Source: an uncultured Eubacteriales bacterium (GTDB lineage: Bacteria > Bacillota > Clostridia > Christensenellales > Borkfalkiaceae). Taken from it: a stretch of DNA of 30,862 nucleotides. The position numbers and the translations under genes are program-made. This document shows positions 30,677 through 30,862 of this stretch, piece by piece. The notes under the pieces were generated by a model, which saw only the letters and a program-made list of their open reading frames with translations, ran no database searches and was not told where the DNA came from. The stretch is taken from assembly GCA_900542935.1 (NCBI GenBank), contig UQPN01000024.1, positions 1 to 30,862 of the forward strand. The letters run 5' to 3'. Numbering within the stretch: the first letter of the stretch is position 1; each line of letters begins with the position of its first letter.

Positions 30677-30862
30677 TGCCTTCTTCTTTATTTAAGTTAC
30701 TAATAAGGGTTTCTCAGGTATAGGTAAGTGGATTACGTGAAAGTTGGGCAATGATGAGGTTTTATAGTTAATAAATGCAAAGAGCAATAGAACATGGAGC
30801 CGAGGATTCACTTTACTATTTTTCAGATATACTTTCTTATTTCATCGCAACTTCCAAATAGC

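Overview
The window looks like a composite of DNA from two bacterial phyla. Positions 1 to about 2640 read as Bacteroidota (Bacteroidales-like): a partial topoisomerase IV subunit A on the minus strand and the 5' part of a glycyl-tRNA synthetase gene with no clear Shine-Dalgarno site. Inside glyS, at codons 194-198 (about 2639-2653), the protein, codon use and GC content switch to a Clostridia type. From there to about 27.6 kb the genes have strong AAGGAGG-type ribosome sites, sigma-A promoters with 17-base spacers and intrinsic terminators, as in an uncultured gut clostridium (Christensenellales would fit, but this is a guess). From about 27.6 kb to the end the DNA is AT-richer and looks Bacteroidota/mobile again: a PD-(D/E)XK-like putative nuclease, a KilA-N/KilAC antirepressor and a small putative HTH protein. 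The most economical reading is a chimeric metagenomic contig. A real cross-phylum recombination is possible but needs reads spanning the junctions.

Clostridial part, left to right. A nitroreductase-YczE-like pair lies on the minus strand behind its own promoter. A four-gene minus-strand operon follows: N6-adenine DNA methyltransferase, 72-aa protein, HAD phosphatase and a membrane-tethered GNAT protein. Its promoter diverges from that of a secreted SH3b-NlpC/P60 peptidase. Next come a cytoplasmic GH5-like glycosidase, a 0.6-kb block of structured repeats and an Hsp20 chaperone. A LysR regulator diverges from a small membrane protein and a MATE exporter, with two promoters that share one -10 region. 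A large lipoprotein with an extra C-terminal membrane anchor follows, then a third repeat copy and an acidic double zinc-ribbon protein whose leader carries a terminator-like hairpin. A rubrerythrin comes next, followed by two small genes (44 and 42 aa).

The best-integrated functional block is 21.7-26.8 kb. An SGNH hydrolase, trmL and an Rrf2 regulator form one transcription unit. Directly downstream, a promoter overlapped by an Rrf2-like inverted repeat drives cysK, iscS and iscU. This joins cysteine synthesis to Fe-S cluster assembly, with a likely cysteine- or Fe-S-sensing repressor at the start. A GyrI-like protein closes the clostridial part.

No rRNA, tRNA, CRISPR array or transposase was seen. 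The most interesting items are the hybrid glyS, the repeat family whose copies keep a hairpin despite a complete change of stem sequence, the orphan methyltransferase operon, the doubly anchored lipoprotein and the unassigned nuclease-like gene at the right.
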